A stretch of 64,000 bases of DNA from Solimicrobium silvestre. GTDB lineage: Bacteria > Pseudomonadota > Gammaproteobacteria > Burkholderiales > Burkholderiaceae_D. Below the pieces are notes generated by a model, which worked only from the letters and a program-made list of their open reading frames with translations, ran no database searches and was not told where the DNA came from. Position numbers and translations under genes: made by a program. Below, piece by piece: positions 19,091 through 27,839 of this stretch; within the stretch, counting starts at the first letter, position 1, and every line of letters begins with the position of its first letter. The stretch lies in the NCBI RefSeq assembly GCF_002976435.1, contig NZ_PUGF01000001.1:1-64000 (forward strand), in the 5' to 3' direction.

Positions 19091-19126
19091 TTGAATACTT
19101 AGCAACCTATTAAACCGGGAATAAAT

Positions 19127-20356
19127 ATGACAAATTACATTGATAGTAAATTAATATTTTTTGATTTAAAGCGTTGTCTAATTTTGTTTTTCATATTTAT
19201 GATGACCGCATGCGGGGGAGGCGGAGGAGGAAGTTCCAGTAATTCGTCAAATCCAACTCAATCAACTGCAACAGCAACTCCACCGCCAACATTACAAAGC
19301 ATCAACGTAACGCCCACTTCGTCGAGCATGGCTATAGGCTCAACTCGGCAATATATTGCAACTGGCAAATACTCAGATGGAACATCTCAAGCTATTCAAT
19401 CGCCAACCTGGAGTTCATCTTCAATTGCAAATGCTACGATCAGTTCAACCGGTCTTGCAACAAGCTTGCAGCCAGGAAATACTGAAATCACTGCTTCATC
19501 GAACGGAGTGACCGGAAGTGCAAATCTAACGATTACGGCAGCAAGTTTGCAATCAATCGTAGTTACAGCATCTTCAACAAATATTCCATTAACTTTTACG
19601 GAGCAGTTTTTAGCTACAGGACATTACTCAGATGGGTCTACTCAGGAATTACCATCTGCAATCTGGAGCTCCTCAGCAAATACGGTCGCAACAGTTAATT
19701 CAACAGGATTGGTCACGTCAACGCAATCTGGAAGCACAACTATTTCAGCTTCAGTCAATGGAATAACTGGCAGTTTGGCTATAAGTGTGACGACTGCAAC
19801 GCCTTCGTCTATTTCTATTGTGGAAAATTATGGCACTAGTAGTTACTTGCCACAGGCCTCTATTCCAACAACTTTGTATTTAGGTTCTGTCATACAACTT
19901 ACTCCGCTCGTTTTGTATACCGACGGTAGTTCGATGGTATTGTCATTACCCGTAAATAGCACTTCAATTAATACTGTAGCAACCATTACTTCAACAGGCG
20001 TGCTAACTCCAGTGGCTTCGGGAACAGCAGTAGTTTCTGTATCATTTTCTGGATTTACAGCCAGTATTACATTTACGGTTTCTTCTGCAACCTTAACTTC
20101 CGTTGCTATTTCGCCGTCATCGTTTAGTGTTTCCCCTTCATCCAGTCAAACGCTTACAGCAACGGCCACTTACTCTGACGGCACCTCTCAAGTCATACAG
20201 GAGCAAGTTGTTCAGCCGATCACTTGGAGTTCTTCTGCAAACAATGTTGCAACAGTATCGCAGGGAGTAGTTAATTGGGTCAGTGCTGGAAATGCTGTCA
20301 TTACAGCTACGTTCGGCGGAAAATCTGGAACCGCTTCAGTAACTTTGTCGCCTTAA
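19127..20356 (+). CDS. Big2 (bacterial immunoglobulin-like) repeat lipoprotein
   Basis: 409 residues. A hydrophobic leader ends in MMTACGGGGGG, a good lipobox with a glycine tether. Four tandem beta-sandwich repeats follow, each opening like LQSINVTPTSSSMAIGSTRQ. Each then runs ATGKYSDGTSQ, PTWSSSS-N-ATIS, TGLATSLQPGNTEITAS and GVTGSANLTI, the Big2 pattern seen in adhesins and surface proteins. The third repeat is more divergent. No catalytic domain is present, so it is probably a surface or outer-membrane structural or adhesive protein. The gene is rich in A/T-ending serine and threonine codons compared with its neighbours, which may mark transfer. It is monocistronic with its own terminator. 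Confidence 0.75.
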   Translation: MTNYIDSKLIFFDLKRCLILFFIFMMTACGGGGGGSSSNSSNPTQSTATATPPPTLQSINVTPTSSSMAIGSTRQYIATGKYSDGTSQAIQSPTWSSSSIANATISSTGLATSLQPGNTEITASSNGVTGSANLTITAASLQSIVVTASSTNIPLTFTEQFLATGHYSDGSTQELPSAIWSSSANTVATVNSTGLVTSTQSGSTTISASVNGITGSLAISVTTATPSSISIVENYGTSSYLPQASIPTTLYLGSVIQLTPLVLYTDGSSMVLSLPVNSTSINTVATITSTGVLTPVASGTAVVSVSFSGFTASITFTVSSATLTSVAISPSSFSVSPSSSQTLTATATYSDGTSQVIQEQVVQPITWSSSANNVATVSQGVVNWVSAGNAVITATFGGKSGTASVTLSP

Positions 20357-20375
20357 TTAATTGGTGTTTTCAATC

Positions 20376-20409
20376 AAAAAACAGGGATTCATTTTTCTCC
20401 CTGTTTTTT
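20376..20409 (+). terminator. Rho-independent terminator after the Big2 gene
   Basis: A stem of CAGGGA/TCCCTG, extended by A6/T6, encloses a T-rich loop and ends in six T, 20 bases after the stop. It fits a classical intrinsic terminator on the plus strand. The A-tract also allows function for leftward transcription. Confidence 0.85.
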
Positions 20410-20570
20410 GGTCGCTGGTCATATTTGCAAATACGATTGAGAGAGTTTTATTGGCACGAAAAAAATGAAAACGATACAACCATCTATTACAAATCTGAGG
20501 AAGTATCAGTCATCGATTTATGACAGCAAATTCAAAATTCTAAAACAGTCATTTAAGATGCTTCGACAAG

Positions 20571-21311
20571 CTAATTTAGCTTATAGAAAAACACAACTCC
20601 GTTTGCACCAGACGTCGAATTATCCTGCAGATAATTTCCGGCCTTGAAGTAGACGGTCTCATTGTCCCAGCTGGCATCATATGTAAAAGATTGACTGGCT
20701 CCATTAACTGTAACCGTTACTGCATGATCTTGTTGCACAATACTGTAGGTGAATTGTTCGCCCAGAGCGATTCCTTTTGCAATCGTAGATCTGATTTCCG
20801 TTGTATTTAAACTGGTCTTTACTCCCGCAACAATATCGCCATTGTGCCAGCGCAATTTAAGCGCTTCCGAACCTTTTCCATCACCGTGGATCTGGCCAAC
20901 AATGAGGTCCCGGTTGTCTGGCTGTTGAGTAACAGCCAATGTTGCCGTTAAGCTGTGACTATCTGTGAAATTCCATTCGCTGAGACTGCGCAATTCAGTG
21001 CGCGGATAGTGCGAACCTCTTGTGGTGGCACCGTTGCTTGGACAAGAAAATACCATCGCTCCGCTGGATTTATCCGTGTAAAAATAATTCGATTCGTAGT
21101 CCCGTAGCATTGCGGGGGCGACTTCCACAACACTATGGCCGTTTGCGACGGGTAATTGCAGCTTATAACCGGACAGGTCAAAATTTTCCCCAGGTGCCTT
21201 AGCTACATCGACTCCCGTATTCGATGATTTATTTTCAGCCGCCAGAGCGTTGATGCTTGTTATTGCTAACAGCACAGTTAAGGCACTGGTCGCTAATGTA
21301 TTTATTTTCAT
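20571..21311 (-). CDS. Polysaccharide lyase family 7, probable alginate lyase
   Basis: 246 residues from the ATG at 21311; the longer frame adds 36 residues before a clear signal peptide (ALTVLLAITSINALAA). The three PL7 hallmarks are present: YPRTELRSL (RTELR), VGQIHGDG (QIH) and VYFKAGNYLQDN (the YxKAGxYxQ pattern). These line the substrate cleft and carry the catalytic His and Tyr. The mature domain of about 220 residues is the normal size for a single-domain secreted alginate lyase, which cleaves by beta-elimination. No alginate transporter, oligoalginate lyase or uronate catabolic gene is in the window. Its role, scavenging or matrix remodelling, is therefore open. Confidence 0.85.
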   Translation of the reverse strand: MKINTLATSALTVLLAITSINALAAENKSSNTGVDVAKAPGENFDLSGYKLQLPVANGHSVVEVAPAMLRDYESNYFYTDKSSGAMVFSCPSNGATTRGSHYPRTELRSLSEWNFTDSHSLTATLAVTQQPDNRDLIVGQIHGDGKGSEALKLRWHNGDIVAGVKTSLNTTEIRSTIAKGIALGEQFTYSIVQQDHAVTVTVNGASQSFTYDASWDNETVYFKAGNYLQDNSTSGANGVVFFYKLN

Positions 21312-21557
21312 AAGTTTATTGCTATTTGGTTGAGCAACTAGGGATTTGTTCGTATAACCGCAACGTGAGTCTCGCATCCGATGAACTTGAACGAATCCTA
21401 ACCGCCGCATTGCAGTCATACAAAAGTTAAAGACAATAAATTAAAAATTTACAAATGGCAACTTTAAACTCAACTATAATTATAAAATATATAACATTAG
21501 TTCGGCACTTTCCTTAAAGAGTCGCCGCCAGCAGCCAGTCGAGCTTCTCAAAAACGG

Positions 21558-22208
21558 TCAATCGATTGTGTGGAAATTTCCAGCAATCTGATTAATTAAT
21601 AGTTCAGATCGTTTGTCCTTAAAGAATTCCCATGCTTCTTCAGCAGCCTCAATATCTGCGTTTTGAGCGCCGACTAAAAAGGTAAGCCATCTTGGATAAC
21701 GTTTCATTACGCTTGGTTCTGAATGGCCTCCATTTTCAATTCGTATCAATTCAACCTGTAACGCATGCGCTTCTCCACCCCAGATCATTCGCGTATCTTC
21801 AACAATTACCTTGTCAATGATGGCATTGATAAAGCCAGTGTCGTCGGTTTTGGGATTACCAGCTATTTCAGAACAGCTATCGTTCCAGCATATTAATTTA
21901 TTGTTTTTGCGTCCATCAGGCGCGACGATGACCAATTGCTCTCGTTCAGCGATCTCTAACCACATTGATAATGGTGATGGCGGAAACTTCAAACCAAGAA
22001 TTTGCGCGGCTGAAGCACCTGCCCCATGCAATAGAATGACCAGAGGGCGTTTATTTGAAGAGGCACGACTTGGTAATGCTTTTAGATAGTGACGCTTGCC
22101 TTCTGGTCGATTGATCTCTACAGATTCTATTTTTAAAGGCTCACTCGTACTCGCGACGGAGCCGAAAAAAAACTTGCGGAGTATAGATGTGGTCTTTGAA
22201 TGTGCCAA
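21558..22208 (-). pseudogene. Poly(3-hydroxybutyrate)-depolymerase-like esterase with internal deletion
   Basis: The 216-residue frame matches the LpqC/PHB-depolymerase-like alpha/beta hydrolases at both ends. The N-terminal half has RPLVILLHGAGASA (oxyanion motif), APDGRKNN, CWND and DDTGFINAIIDKVI. The C-terminal part has ELIRIENGGHSEPS, which carries the catalytic His at 162. Between them, at about residues 140-147 (near 21780), the usual GxSxGG nucleophile elbow, the acidic residue and roughly 100 residues are missing, while the frame stays open. The protein should be catalytically dead. There is no clear signal peptide. An in-frame deletion is the simplest explanation; a novel short family is less likely. 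Confidence 0.7.
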
Positions 22209-22410
22209 AACTTATGTGTCCTAATTTTTTAAGTGGCAGTTATTGGCTTCCGTTTTAACTGATCGACACAAACAACATCCATTACGATTTATATTCCTTG
22301 AAATTTTCTCAGTATATAAAACGTGAATGTGAATCTATCAACGATTTTCCACGTCACATATCGTGCGGCACTCAGCTTTTCTGACGCAATTCCGAGTTAG
22401 CAAAACGCAG

Positions 22411-23991
22411 TTATCCTCCTGTTGAATCGCGATACTTCAGCGCCAAATCCTTTTCAACCACCTTCAACAAATTGGCAGTTGACCATTCAAGATCATCGAC
22501 TGTAATCTCCGGCAAATACCCTTGCCCTGACACACGCGGTCGATTTACATACATTTTATTAGGGATCAGTACATCAGCAAAACCCGATGGCAATGTTTTA
22601 ACGCGTACTTCCATATAGGTAGAATCAGCCGAACTTGGTGCGCCGATTAGCTTGGTGCCAGCGAAGCGAGTAAACACATCCAATGCATCAAGACATGCGC
22701 TCGCACATTGGCCCGGTACGATCACATAAACAGGTTTGCTCAACGGGACTGGGTCTGTCGGCAGGTCAACATTCGGGTCGGTGACTATATTTTTACCTGC
22801 CTCATCGCGCGCAATATAATACTTGTCACCTCTCAATAAGGCCGCTTTCATGGCATTACCGTTTTCACTGGCCCATGCCGCGGAATCCAGTATTTCTTGC
22901 TGTTTGAACTGATCAACCAAGCCAAGCATGTAGTCCGTATTGTCTTGCGAGGCTCGCCACCAAACTTGGTAGTCTCGCGAGTAAGCATCCATTTTGCGAT
23001 TAACGCGCGCTTCGCCCCACAAGGCTTCGGCAAAATGCTTGCTCCACATGGACGAGCCGCCCTGGTTATGCCGTAAATCAATAACGATCGCATCGGCATT
23101 CAGCATGTGCTCTCGTTTTTCGAGCACCTCTGCGCTTAACTTTAAATAAGCAATACGCTCAGCTTCATTAGGATCAAAAGTCGGCATCGCAACCCAGAAC
23201 AACTTAGCTCTGGGCTCAGTCAAACCCACGGGTAATTCATCACCGTTATAAGCACGCTTGCGCCATTGTTCAAAATTTGAATCGGTCGCTTCCCACTTAA
23301 TATCGCGCTTAAAGAGTTGCCCATCAAAAGAGAATTGACACTGCTGTGGCAAAGTCACAAACGGATTGCCACGATCAACAAATACTTTACCAGCCCGCAC
23401 CCACCAATGTCCCACTTCATCGCTTCTACCTTCAAATGCAAAGACGTTGTTCAATATCACGTCCTTGATCTGCACGCCGTCGCAGCTCACTATTTTTGCG
23501 CCAACGTGGAGATCAGCGTGCTCCGAAGCGTAAATATACAAGCCATCACCACGCCAGACAGAAAAGAAACCCGGCCACCGCGGCACTGGCATTTGTTTGT
23601 CATCTAGCGTGGAAAATGCGCCGGCATGACCGTCATGTAACCCCGTATTGAATGCGCTGATTGCTGCCGCATAGCCAGCAGCATCGTGTACTTGCGACGC
23701 AATGGCTAACCCATTTTTTTTGGCAAGTTCGAGTTTATTTATAAAATCTGGATTATGCGGATCATAAACACCCGGATGATTATTCAGGGTTTCCTCATAA
23801 GCGGCATTCAAATCTATTTTTGCCGCAACAGCCCATTCTTCGGCAGAACCTGGCGGTGTCTTTAAGCTTGCATTGGCAACAGTATCAGCGCTGACAGATG
23901 CGCTCACCATGTAACAGGCACTGGCGATTAACAGGCAGGCGATACGTGAAATAAAGTGATTTGGGCGCTGTAGATAATGCTGAGAATTCAT
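22411..23991 (-). CDS. Secreted S41-family peptidase-like protein
   Basis: 526 residues with an N-terminal signal segment (IACLLIASACYMVSASVSA). The second half resembles the S41 (C-terminal processing peptidase) core. DAIVIDLRHNQGGSSMWSKHF corresponds to the IDLRxNxGG strand, and VPGQCASACLDALD lies where the catalytic Ser is found in S41 enzymes. AGTKLIGAPSSADSTYMEV matches the later core strand. The N-terminal half includes AGYAAAISAFNTGLHDGHAG, like the helical domain of related proteins. There is no obvious PDZ domain. The substrate is unknown; periplasmic or secreted location is expected. Confidence 0.7.
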   Translation of the reverse strand: MNSQHYLQRPNHFISRIACLLIASACYMVSASVSADTVANASLKTPPGSAEEWAVAAKIDLNAAYEETLNNHPGVYDPHNPDFINKLELAKKNGLAIASQVHDAAGYAAAISAFNTGLHDGHAGAFSTLDDKQMPVPRWPGFFSVWRGDGLYIYASEHADLHVGAKIVSCDGVQIKDVILNNVFAFEGRSDEVGHWWVRAGKVFVDRGNPFVTLPQQCQFSFDGQLFKRDIKWEATDSNFEQWRKRAYNGDELPVGLTEPRAKLFWVAMPTFDPNEAERIAYLKLSAEVLEKREHMLNADAIVIDLRHNQGGSSMWSKHFAEALWGEARVNRKMDAYSRDYQVWWRASQDNTDYMLGLVDQFKQQEILDSAAWASENGNAMKAALLRGDKYYIARDEAGKNIVTDPNVDLPTDPVPLSKPVYVIVPGQCASACLDALDVFTRFAGTKLIGAPSSADSTYMEVRVKTLPSGFADVLIPNKMYVNRPRVSGQGYLPEITVDDLEWSTANLLKVVEKDLALKYRDSTGG

Positions 23992-24118
23992 AGGCTCTTT
24001 CGAAGGAATTGGTTAGTAATGCATTCGATATTAGTTTGCAAAAATGTCTGAGCTTGGTCCTGAATATTGCGCAGACTTTACTCTTGAGTTCATGTACGAC
24101 ATGAACCCACTGCCTCTC

Positions 24119-24673
24119 TTACCGCGCTTTTAATAATTCATTTGTAGTCATGATCATTGCATATTCCCCATCCAGATTGGAAAGAGCCATCGCATGTACA
24201 ACGTCAGCATCGCGTAACGTTCCAGCATAGTCGACTTGATCGTAGGCATAAGTGCCGTCTGCGACGACTATCGCTTTAAACCCGAGATTTCCTGCGCTTC
24301 GTGCAGTAGCTTCCACCGAATTATTAGTGCTAACGCCGACGATCACGACATCATTAATATTACGAACACGCAGCCAGCGTTCCAAGCCTGAATTAATAAA
24401 TGCATCGGGCACATTTTTTTCTACAACATGTTCGCCATTTAATGGTTGAAGTTCATCCTGAAACTCCGCACCAATTTGTCCAGGCCAAAAAACAGAACCA
24501 ACCGTGCGAGACATATGCCGCACGTGAATAACCAATCCACCAGTTTGACGCCATGCAGCAAGTAGCTTTGCAATATTGGATTCCGCTTGCGGATTGTTTC
24601 GATGATCAGGCTTATAGCTCTGCATCCCTTTTTGCATGTCAACGATGATTAGTACCGGTTCAAAATTTTTCAT
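24119..24673 (-). CDS. Isochorismatase-like cysteine-hydrolase-fold protein with Ser in place of Cys
   Basis: 184 residues with the isochorismatase-like fold. D12 in LIIVDMQKGM and K86 in VVEKNVPDAF match the catalytic Asp and Lys. The conserved Cys position in the VGVST-NN-S-VEATARSAG segment is Ser119. A TNNSVEATAR form of this motif occurs in a recognised subset of the superfamily, so this may be a genuine variant (like non-cysteine isochorismatases) rather than a broken enzyme. The substrate is unknown. It stands alone between two unrelated leftward genes. Confidence 0.75.
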   Translation of the reverse strand: MKNFEPVLIIVDMQKGMQSYKPDHRNNPQAESNIAKLLAAWRQTGGLVIHVRHMSRTVGSVFWPGQIGAEFQDELQPLNGEHVVEKNVPDAFINSGLERWLRVRNINDVVIVGVSTNNSVEATARSAGNLGFKAIVVADGTYAYDQVDYAGTLRDADVVHAMALSNLDGEYAMIMTTNELLKAR

Positions 24674-24758
24674 TTAAAGGTCATTCCAAATTATGCAACG
24701 ATCAGTTGATTTCTTAACTCTTTTTTCAACGATATCTGAATAGCCTGCTACCGCCACT

Positions 24759-25361
24759 CTAAAGCGCTCGGTGCTCCAGCATCGGAATCGCAGTTAGCCG
24801 AAATGCGACAAATGCCATAATCAGCGTTAGGCCCATATTGATTAGCGCAGATCTTATATCAGGCAATAACTGGCGAGCAATGTCACTGGATAGTTCCTCA
24901 AGATCGGGGCCCAGATATTCGACAACCTTCCGCTCAACAAACTGCAACTGGCAAAGCTCGGCTTTGATTGCTTGGAGCACAGCAGATTTAATCGGTATTA
25001 ATAGGCTTCGGGTCTTCAAGCAATTCATCAATTGCGGCCAGGATTGCGCAAAAGTTATGGTGGTATAGGTAGCGACGCAGGCATACGCTATATAAAACGG
25101 GATTGCTGAATGAAGGAAATAAACTGGCAATATCGAAAAAAGCAGTAATGCGTTTTGCCATAGGATTGTGTTTATTAGGGATCGATGAGCTCCAGCAAGA
25201 ATCTGGTAAGCGCGCATAGTCGCTTCCAATTTTATCTTTGCTGCGATTGAGTCTGATATAGCCTTCTTAGGTGCATCAAGGACGATACTGCCAATTTTTG
25301 ATGGAACAAACGGTGTAATCAGCGATTTCATCAATTTGCCAGTCAAATTTTCCAATCCCAT
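24759..25361 (-). CDS. Hypothetical membrane protein
   Basis: 200 residues, not recognised. Two adjacent hydrophobic segments (about residues 65-105: TILWQNALLLFSILPVYFL and then IPFYIAYACVATYTTITFA) form a likely helical hairpin. A third lies near the C-terminus (INMGLTLIMAFVAFRLTAI). The first 60 residues are amphipathic and the segment of 110-165 is charged and probably helical. No domain, cofactor or catalytic motif is visible. It stands as a single gene. It could be a small inner-membrane protein of the accessory region. Confidence 0.5.
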   Translation of the reverse strand: MGLENLTGKLMKSLITPFVPSKIGSIVLDAPKKAISDSIAAKIKLEATMRAYQILAGAHRSLINTILWQNALLLFSILPVYFLHSAIPFYIAYACVATYTTITFAQSWPQLMNCLKTRSLLIPIKSAVLQAIKAELCQLQFVERKVVEYLGPDLEELSSDIARQLLPDIRSALINMGLTLIMAFVAFRLTAIPMLEHRAL

Positions 25362-25587
25362 TCTTAAGTCCCTGTAGTTATGTGATTATTTTTATTTATG
25401 GTTGCGAATTTTTTATAGTTCATGCAAATGTGTGTTCGGTGTATGTTTGCAGCGTGCCTTATTTTTTCAATTGCCGATACAGGTCAGATATACAAAAGAA
25501 GGCTGATTTATGCGAACACGTTGTTGTCCGCTTGTGCCGGACTGCGGCAGTCAAAACATTCACAAATTAATCTTACATTTGCATTTT

Positions 25588-26247
25588 TCACTTTAATCCA
25601 AACGGCAATTCGGGCGGTGCAAATACAAAATGCAATACTCTCCGTTTACTGTGTCCAGTTGATTTGGACGATGCATGTAAAACTAATGGCTTTATTAATA
25701 GCGCACCACCTTTGGAAACGGCACATAGCGTTTCACCGATTTGATCACGCAGCGCTAATGCGCCTTCATTTTTTATTCGACCATATTTATGAGAACCAAC
25801 GACTACACGAAGTGGGCCATCATTTTCCCCACATTCATCAATATGAACTCTCACAGCGACGAATTCATTTAGAACAGTATCTGGTGGTTGAACAAAAATT
25901 GAACCTTCCTTTTCTGCCCAACCAATTAACTCTGGGTGATTGATCTTCGCAGCAACCGGGATACTCAAATCTTGGTGAATTGGTACTAACCAATTCTGAT
26001 CCGTTGATTTTTCAAAGAAAAAACACTATACCGCAACTGCATTTTTCGGCAACATTGAATAAATTAAGTGGTGTTTGCGAATTTTTCCAACTAAATCTTA
26101 GCACCACGAGTAATTGAGCAAATTTCTAGTTCCAACAGATTCAGTATTCAAATTTGAAATGGCTGAATTTAATAATGAACATTCATCCTGATCGAGGAAA
26201 GCGGCAACAATATGAATGCCGCTTTCATCAAAAACCGCTTTATCCAT
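25588..26247 (-). pseudogene. Phytanoyl-CoA dioxygenase (PhyH) family gene with two nonsense codons
   Basis: The frame from the ATG at 26247 to the stop at 25588 is 220 codons long and reads as one PhyH-family protein interrupted by two in-frame stops. They are TAA at 26098-26100 (after NLLNYSWC) and TAG at 26026-26028 (after LPKNAVAV). Between and after them the family pattern continues uninterrupted: FFFEKSTDQNWLVPIHQDLS carries the HxD iron ligands, and VRVHIDECGENDGPLRVVVGSH with LVLHASSKS gives the 2-oxoglutarate/iron His region. The 126-codon open tail alone starts after the HxD motif and cannot be active. Both stops can arise from Gln codons by C-to-T changes. The gene is recently broken. 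Confidence 0.88.
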
Positions 26248-26443
26248 TTCAGCAATTTCTCCAATTTATAGCTTCAATAGCTAAGGCCGATTTATGCCAT
26301 TTTTGGACGCGCTAACCTAGACAAAAACGAGCATTGCTTTCGCTATTGCAAGGACAGCTAACGCGAAGATACCAGCTCGACACTCAGCGGCAAAATCATG
26401 AAAGACTAATTTATTGATCGCATCGAAATGTTGGATCAGCAAA

Positions 26444-26478
26444 GAAGGTTGGGCTGATAAAACCCTAGCCCAACCTTC
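26444..26478 (-). terminator. Terminator hairpin after the secreted protein at 26491
   Basis: GAAGGTTGGGCT at 26444-26455 pairs perfectly with AGCCCAACCTTC at 26467-26478 around an 11-base loop. It starts 13 bases after the stop codon of the leftward gene and is followed on that strand by a T-rich stretch. It is the strongest stem in this part of the window. Confidence 0.75.
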
Positions 26479-26490
26479 GGCGCTACTTGC

Positions 26491-27198
26491 TCAGTTTGAT
26501 GCTGCAGGAGTGGAGGTCTTGACGATGCCATCGGTGAGCACCAGCTGGGTAATCGTTCTTAACTGCGGTGAACCATCAGCAGTGAAGGTTTCGTAGATGG
26601 ATTGCACGACATTTTTCTGTTCCGGGCTATACCAGACGGTATACACGCCATCACCACCGCCGGTCGGGCTGTCCAAGGTCCAGGCTAATTTGTAAACAAT
26701 TTTAAGGGCTTTGACCTTACCGGATGGCATGTCAACGTTTTCCCATTGGACTACTTCGGCATTCCAGGTAGAAACCATGGTTTGCGCAACCGCATTAGCG
26801 GCTGTCGGCGCTATCTCGGATTTGGACTGGAGCGACCATTTCTTGCCTATCTCCAGCGGCCATTTATACCAAACCTTGATAGATTTTTCTCCGTGAAACA
26901 TGATGTTTTCGTTCATGTCAGCACGCACAGTGCTTTCCGTAAACTGTGGTTTCGTAATGTCGCCGTTCGCGGAAATATTGGTAGTTTCAAATGAACGACG
27001 TAAGTAGTCGCCAGCAATTCCGATATTTTTCACTGTATAACGCTGGATTACCTTACCTGTCCATAAATCCTTTTTCATGAACTCCCATTTCTCCCCGACG
27101 GCATAAACCGGCGCATTGACTGATTGCGCATAGGATGAGTTCATGGTAACGGCCAGCACGGCTGTGAAAAATATCAATTTTAAATTAAAGATCTGCAT
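26491..27198 (-). CDS. Hypothetical secreted protein
   Basis: 235 residues from the ATG at 27198. That start gives a clean signal peptide (LIFFTAVLAVTMNSSYA-QS); the longer upstream frame is not coding-like. The mature part is predicted to be mostly beta strands and rich in Trp and Lys. Recurring elements include VGEKWEFMKKDLWTG, WYKWPLEIGKKWSLQS and VYTVWYSPEQKNVVQSIYETF. This recalls periplasmic beta-barrel or lipocalin-like proteins of the DUF3108 kind, but I cannot assign it. It is a single gene followed by a strong terminator. Confidence 0.6.
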   Translation of the reverse strand: MQIFNLKLIFFTAVLAVTMNSSYAQSVNAPVYAVGEKWEFMKKDLWTGKVIQRYTVKNIGIAGDYLRRSFETTNISANGDITKPQFTESTVRADMNENIMFHGEKSIKVWYKWPLEIGKKWSLQSKSEIAPTAANAVAQTMVSTWNAEVVQWENVDMPSGKVKALKIVYKLAWTLDSPTGGGDGVYTVWYSPEQKNVVQSIYETFTADGSPQLRTITQLVLTDGIVKTSTPAASN

Positions 27199-27666
27199 GT
27201 GTTTTTCAATCTTGGTAAAGTTAAACGGGAAACAGGTAGGTAATGAAGCTTTACAGCAAAAAATTTCGCCCAAATGTCTGACCAAATAAACATCAAAATA
27301 TTGACTTATAGCATTAAATCTCATCTAGGCCAGAAACGCCACTTTTTTATCAATCTTCATTAAATTTTTCATATTTTGAGTCGCGATTACCATACATTGA
27401 GGATGATTGAACACACTCAAGTCATCTGTTGTTTTTGTTACAGAGCCTCGAAAATATTTGCCTGAGTAAACGACGGTACCGACAACCAAGCAAATCAACA
27501 AAATTTGGAAAATCAATTATTACCAATGCAGCTTGCGGCAAAAACTTGAACCCGTTGGCGAGCACACATTGGTGCAAGCAGCGCACAAATAGTTACTCAT
27601 AAATTTCTTCGGCGACCATTCATTCCCTCTTACTACTGACATGCTAGTTTTCAGTCATAAAATAAT
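27199..27666. other. Gap of about 470 bases with no supported gene
   Basis: The stretch contains the promoter region of the secreted protein and a leftward frame of 63 codons (27325-27516). That frame begins with a hydrophobic segment but has only a TTG start, no ribosome binding site and no recognisable similarity. I do not call it a gene. The region ends at the marR promoter. Confidence 0.5.
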
Positions 27667-27696
27667 TTGACATATACTTGTGTACTCAAGTATTAT
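27667..27696 (+). promoter_or_regulatory. marR promoter with embedded operator
   Basis: A perfect -35 box TTGACA (27667-27672) is separated by 18 bases from TATTAT (27691-27696). Between them lies an inverted repeat, ATACTTG-N6-CAAGTAT (27674-27693), which also covers the first bases of the -10 box. This is the placement of a MarR-type autoregulatory operator, so repression by the downstream MarR protein is likely. Transcription would start near 27703, leaving a leader of about 135 bases before marR. Confidence 0.75.
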
Positions 27697-27724
27697 TCAA
27701 ACTTAAATCAACTATAATCATTCA

Positions 27725-27790
27725 ATGAACGCAAATGAGCATCGTATTCACGGCCCGCAAGGCACTGAAAACACGTTAGTTAGAATTTAG
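27725..27790 (+). CDS. Possible 21-residue leader peptide upstream of marR
   Basis: An ATG at 27725 opens a short frame ending in TAG at 27790, within the predicted marR leader. Its opening codons (MNAN) repeat the opening of marR (MNAN) at 27840. No strong ribosome binding site is visible. It may be a leader peptide, an old start duplicated by chance, or nothing. Confidence 0.15.
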   Translation: MNANEHRIHGPQGTENTLVRI

Positions 27791-27839
27791 GACCAAGCCC
27801 CGACAACATTGATCTAGCTTTATTAAACCAAGAGACCCC

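Larger units (their letters stand above)
18264..19126. other. Gap of about 860 bases with gene remnants
   Basis: No intact gene is seen. Reading left to right it holds the promoter region of the lipase-like gene, an 18-bp palindrome at 18401, and the C-terminal remnant of an AraC regulator at 18625-18738. A second possible coding remnant lies at about 18882-19090. The remainder is AT-rich. This is the most decayed-looking stretch of the window. Confidence 0.6.

Noticed and set aside
25422-25943. Plus-strand frame of 173 codons opposite the PhyH pseudogene
   Set aside because: It has no ribosome binding site or known motif, and the opposite strand has clear PhyH similarity.
25588-26247. Stop-codon reassignment (UAA/UAG to Gln) to explain the PhyH gene
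   Set aside because: Many intact genes in the window end in TAA or TAG at the expected family length, so these codons are stops here.
26310-26440. Short leftward open stretch ending AVLAIAKAMLVFV next to the PhyH pseudogene
   Set aside because: It resembles a C-terminal membrane helix but has no start codon and lies directly after a terminator; it is too short to call.
27325-27516. Small leftward frame with a hydrophobic start
   Set aside because: It has a TTG start, no ribosome binding site, and no family match.
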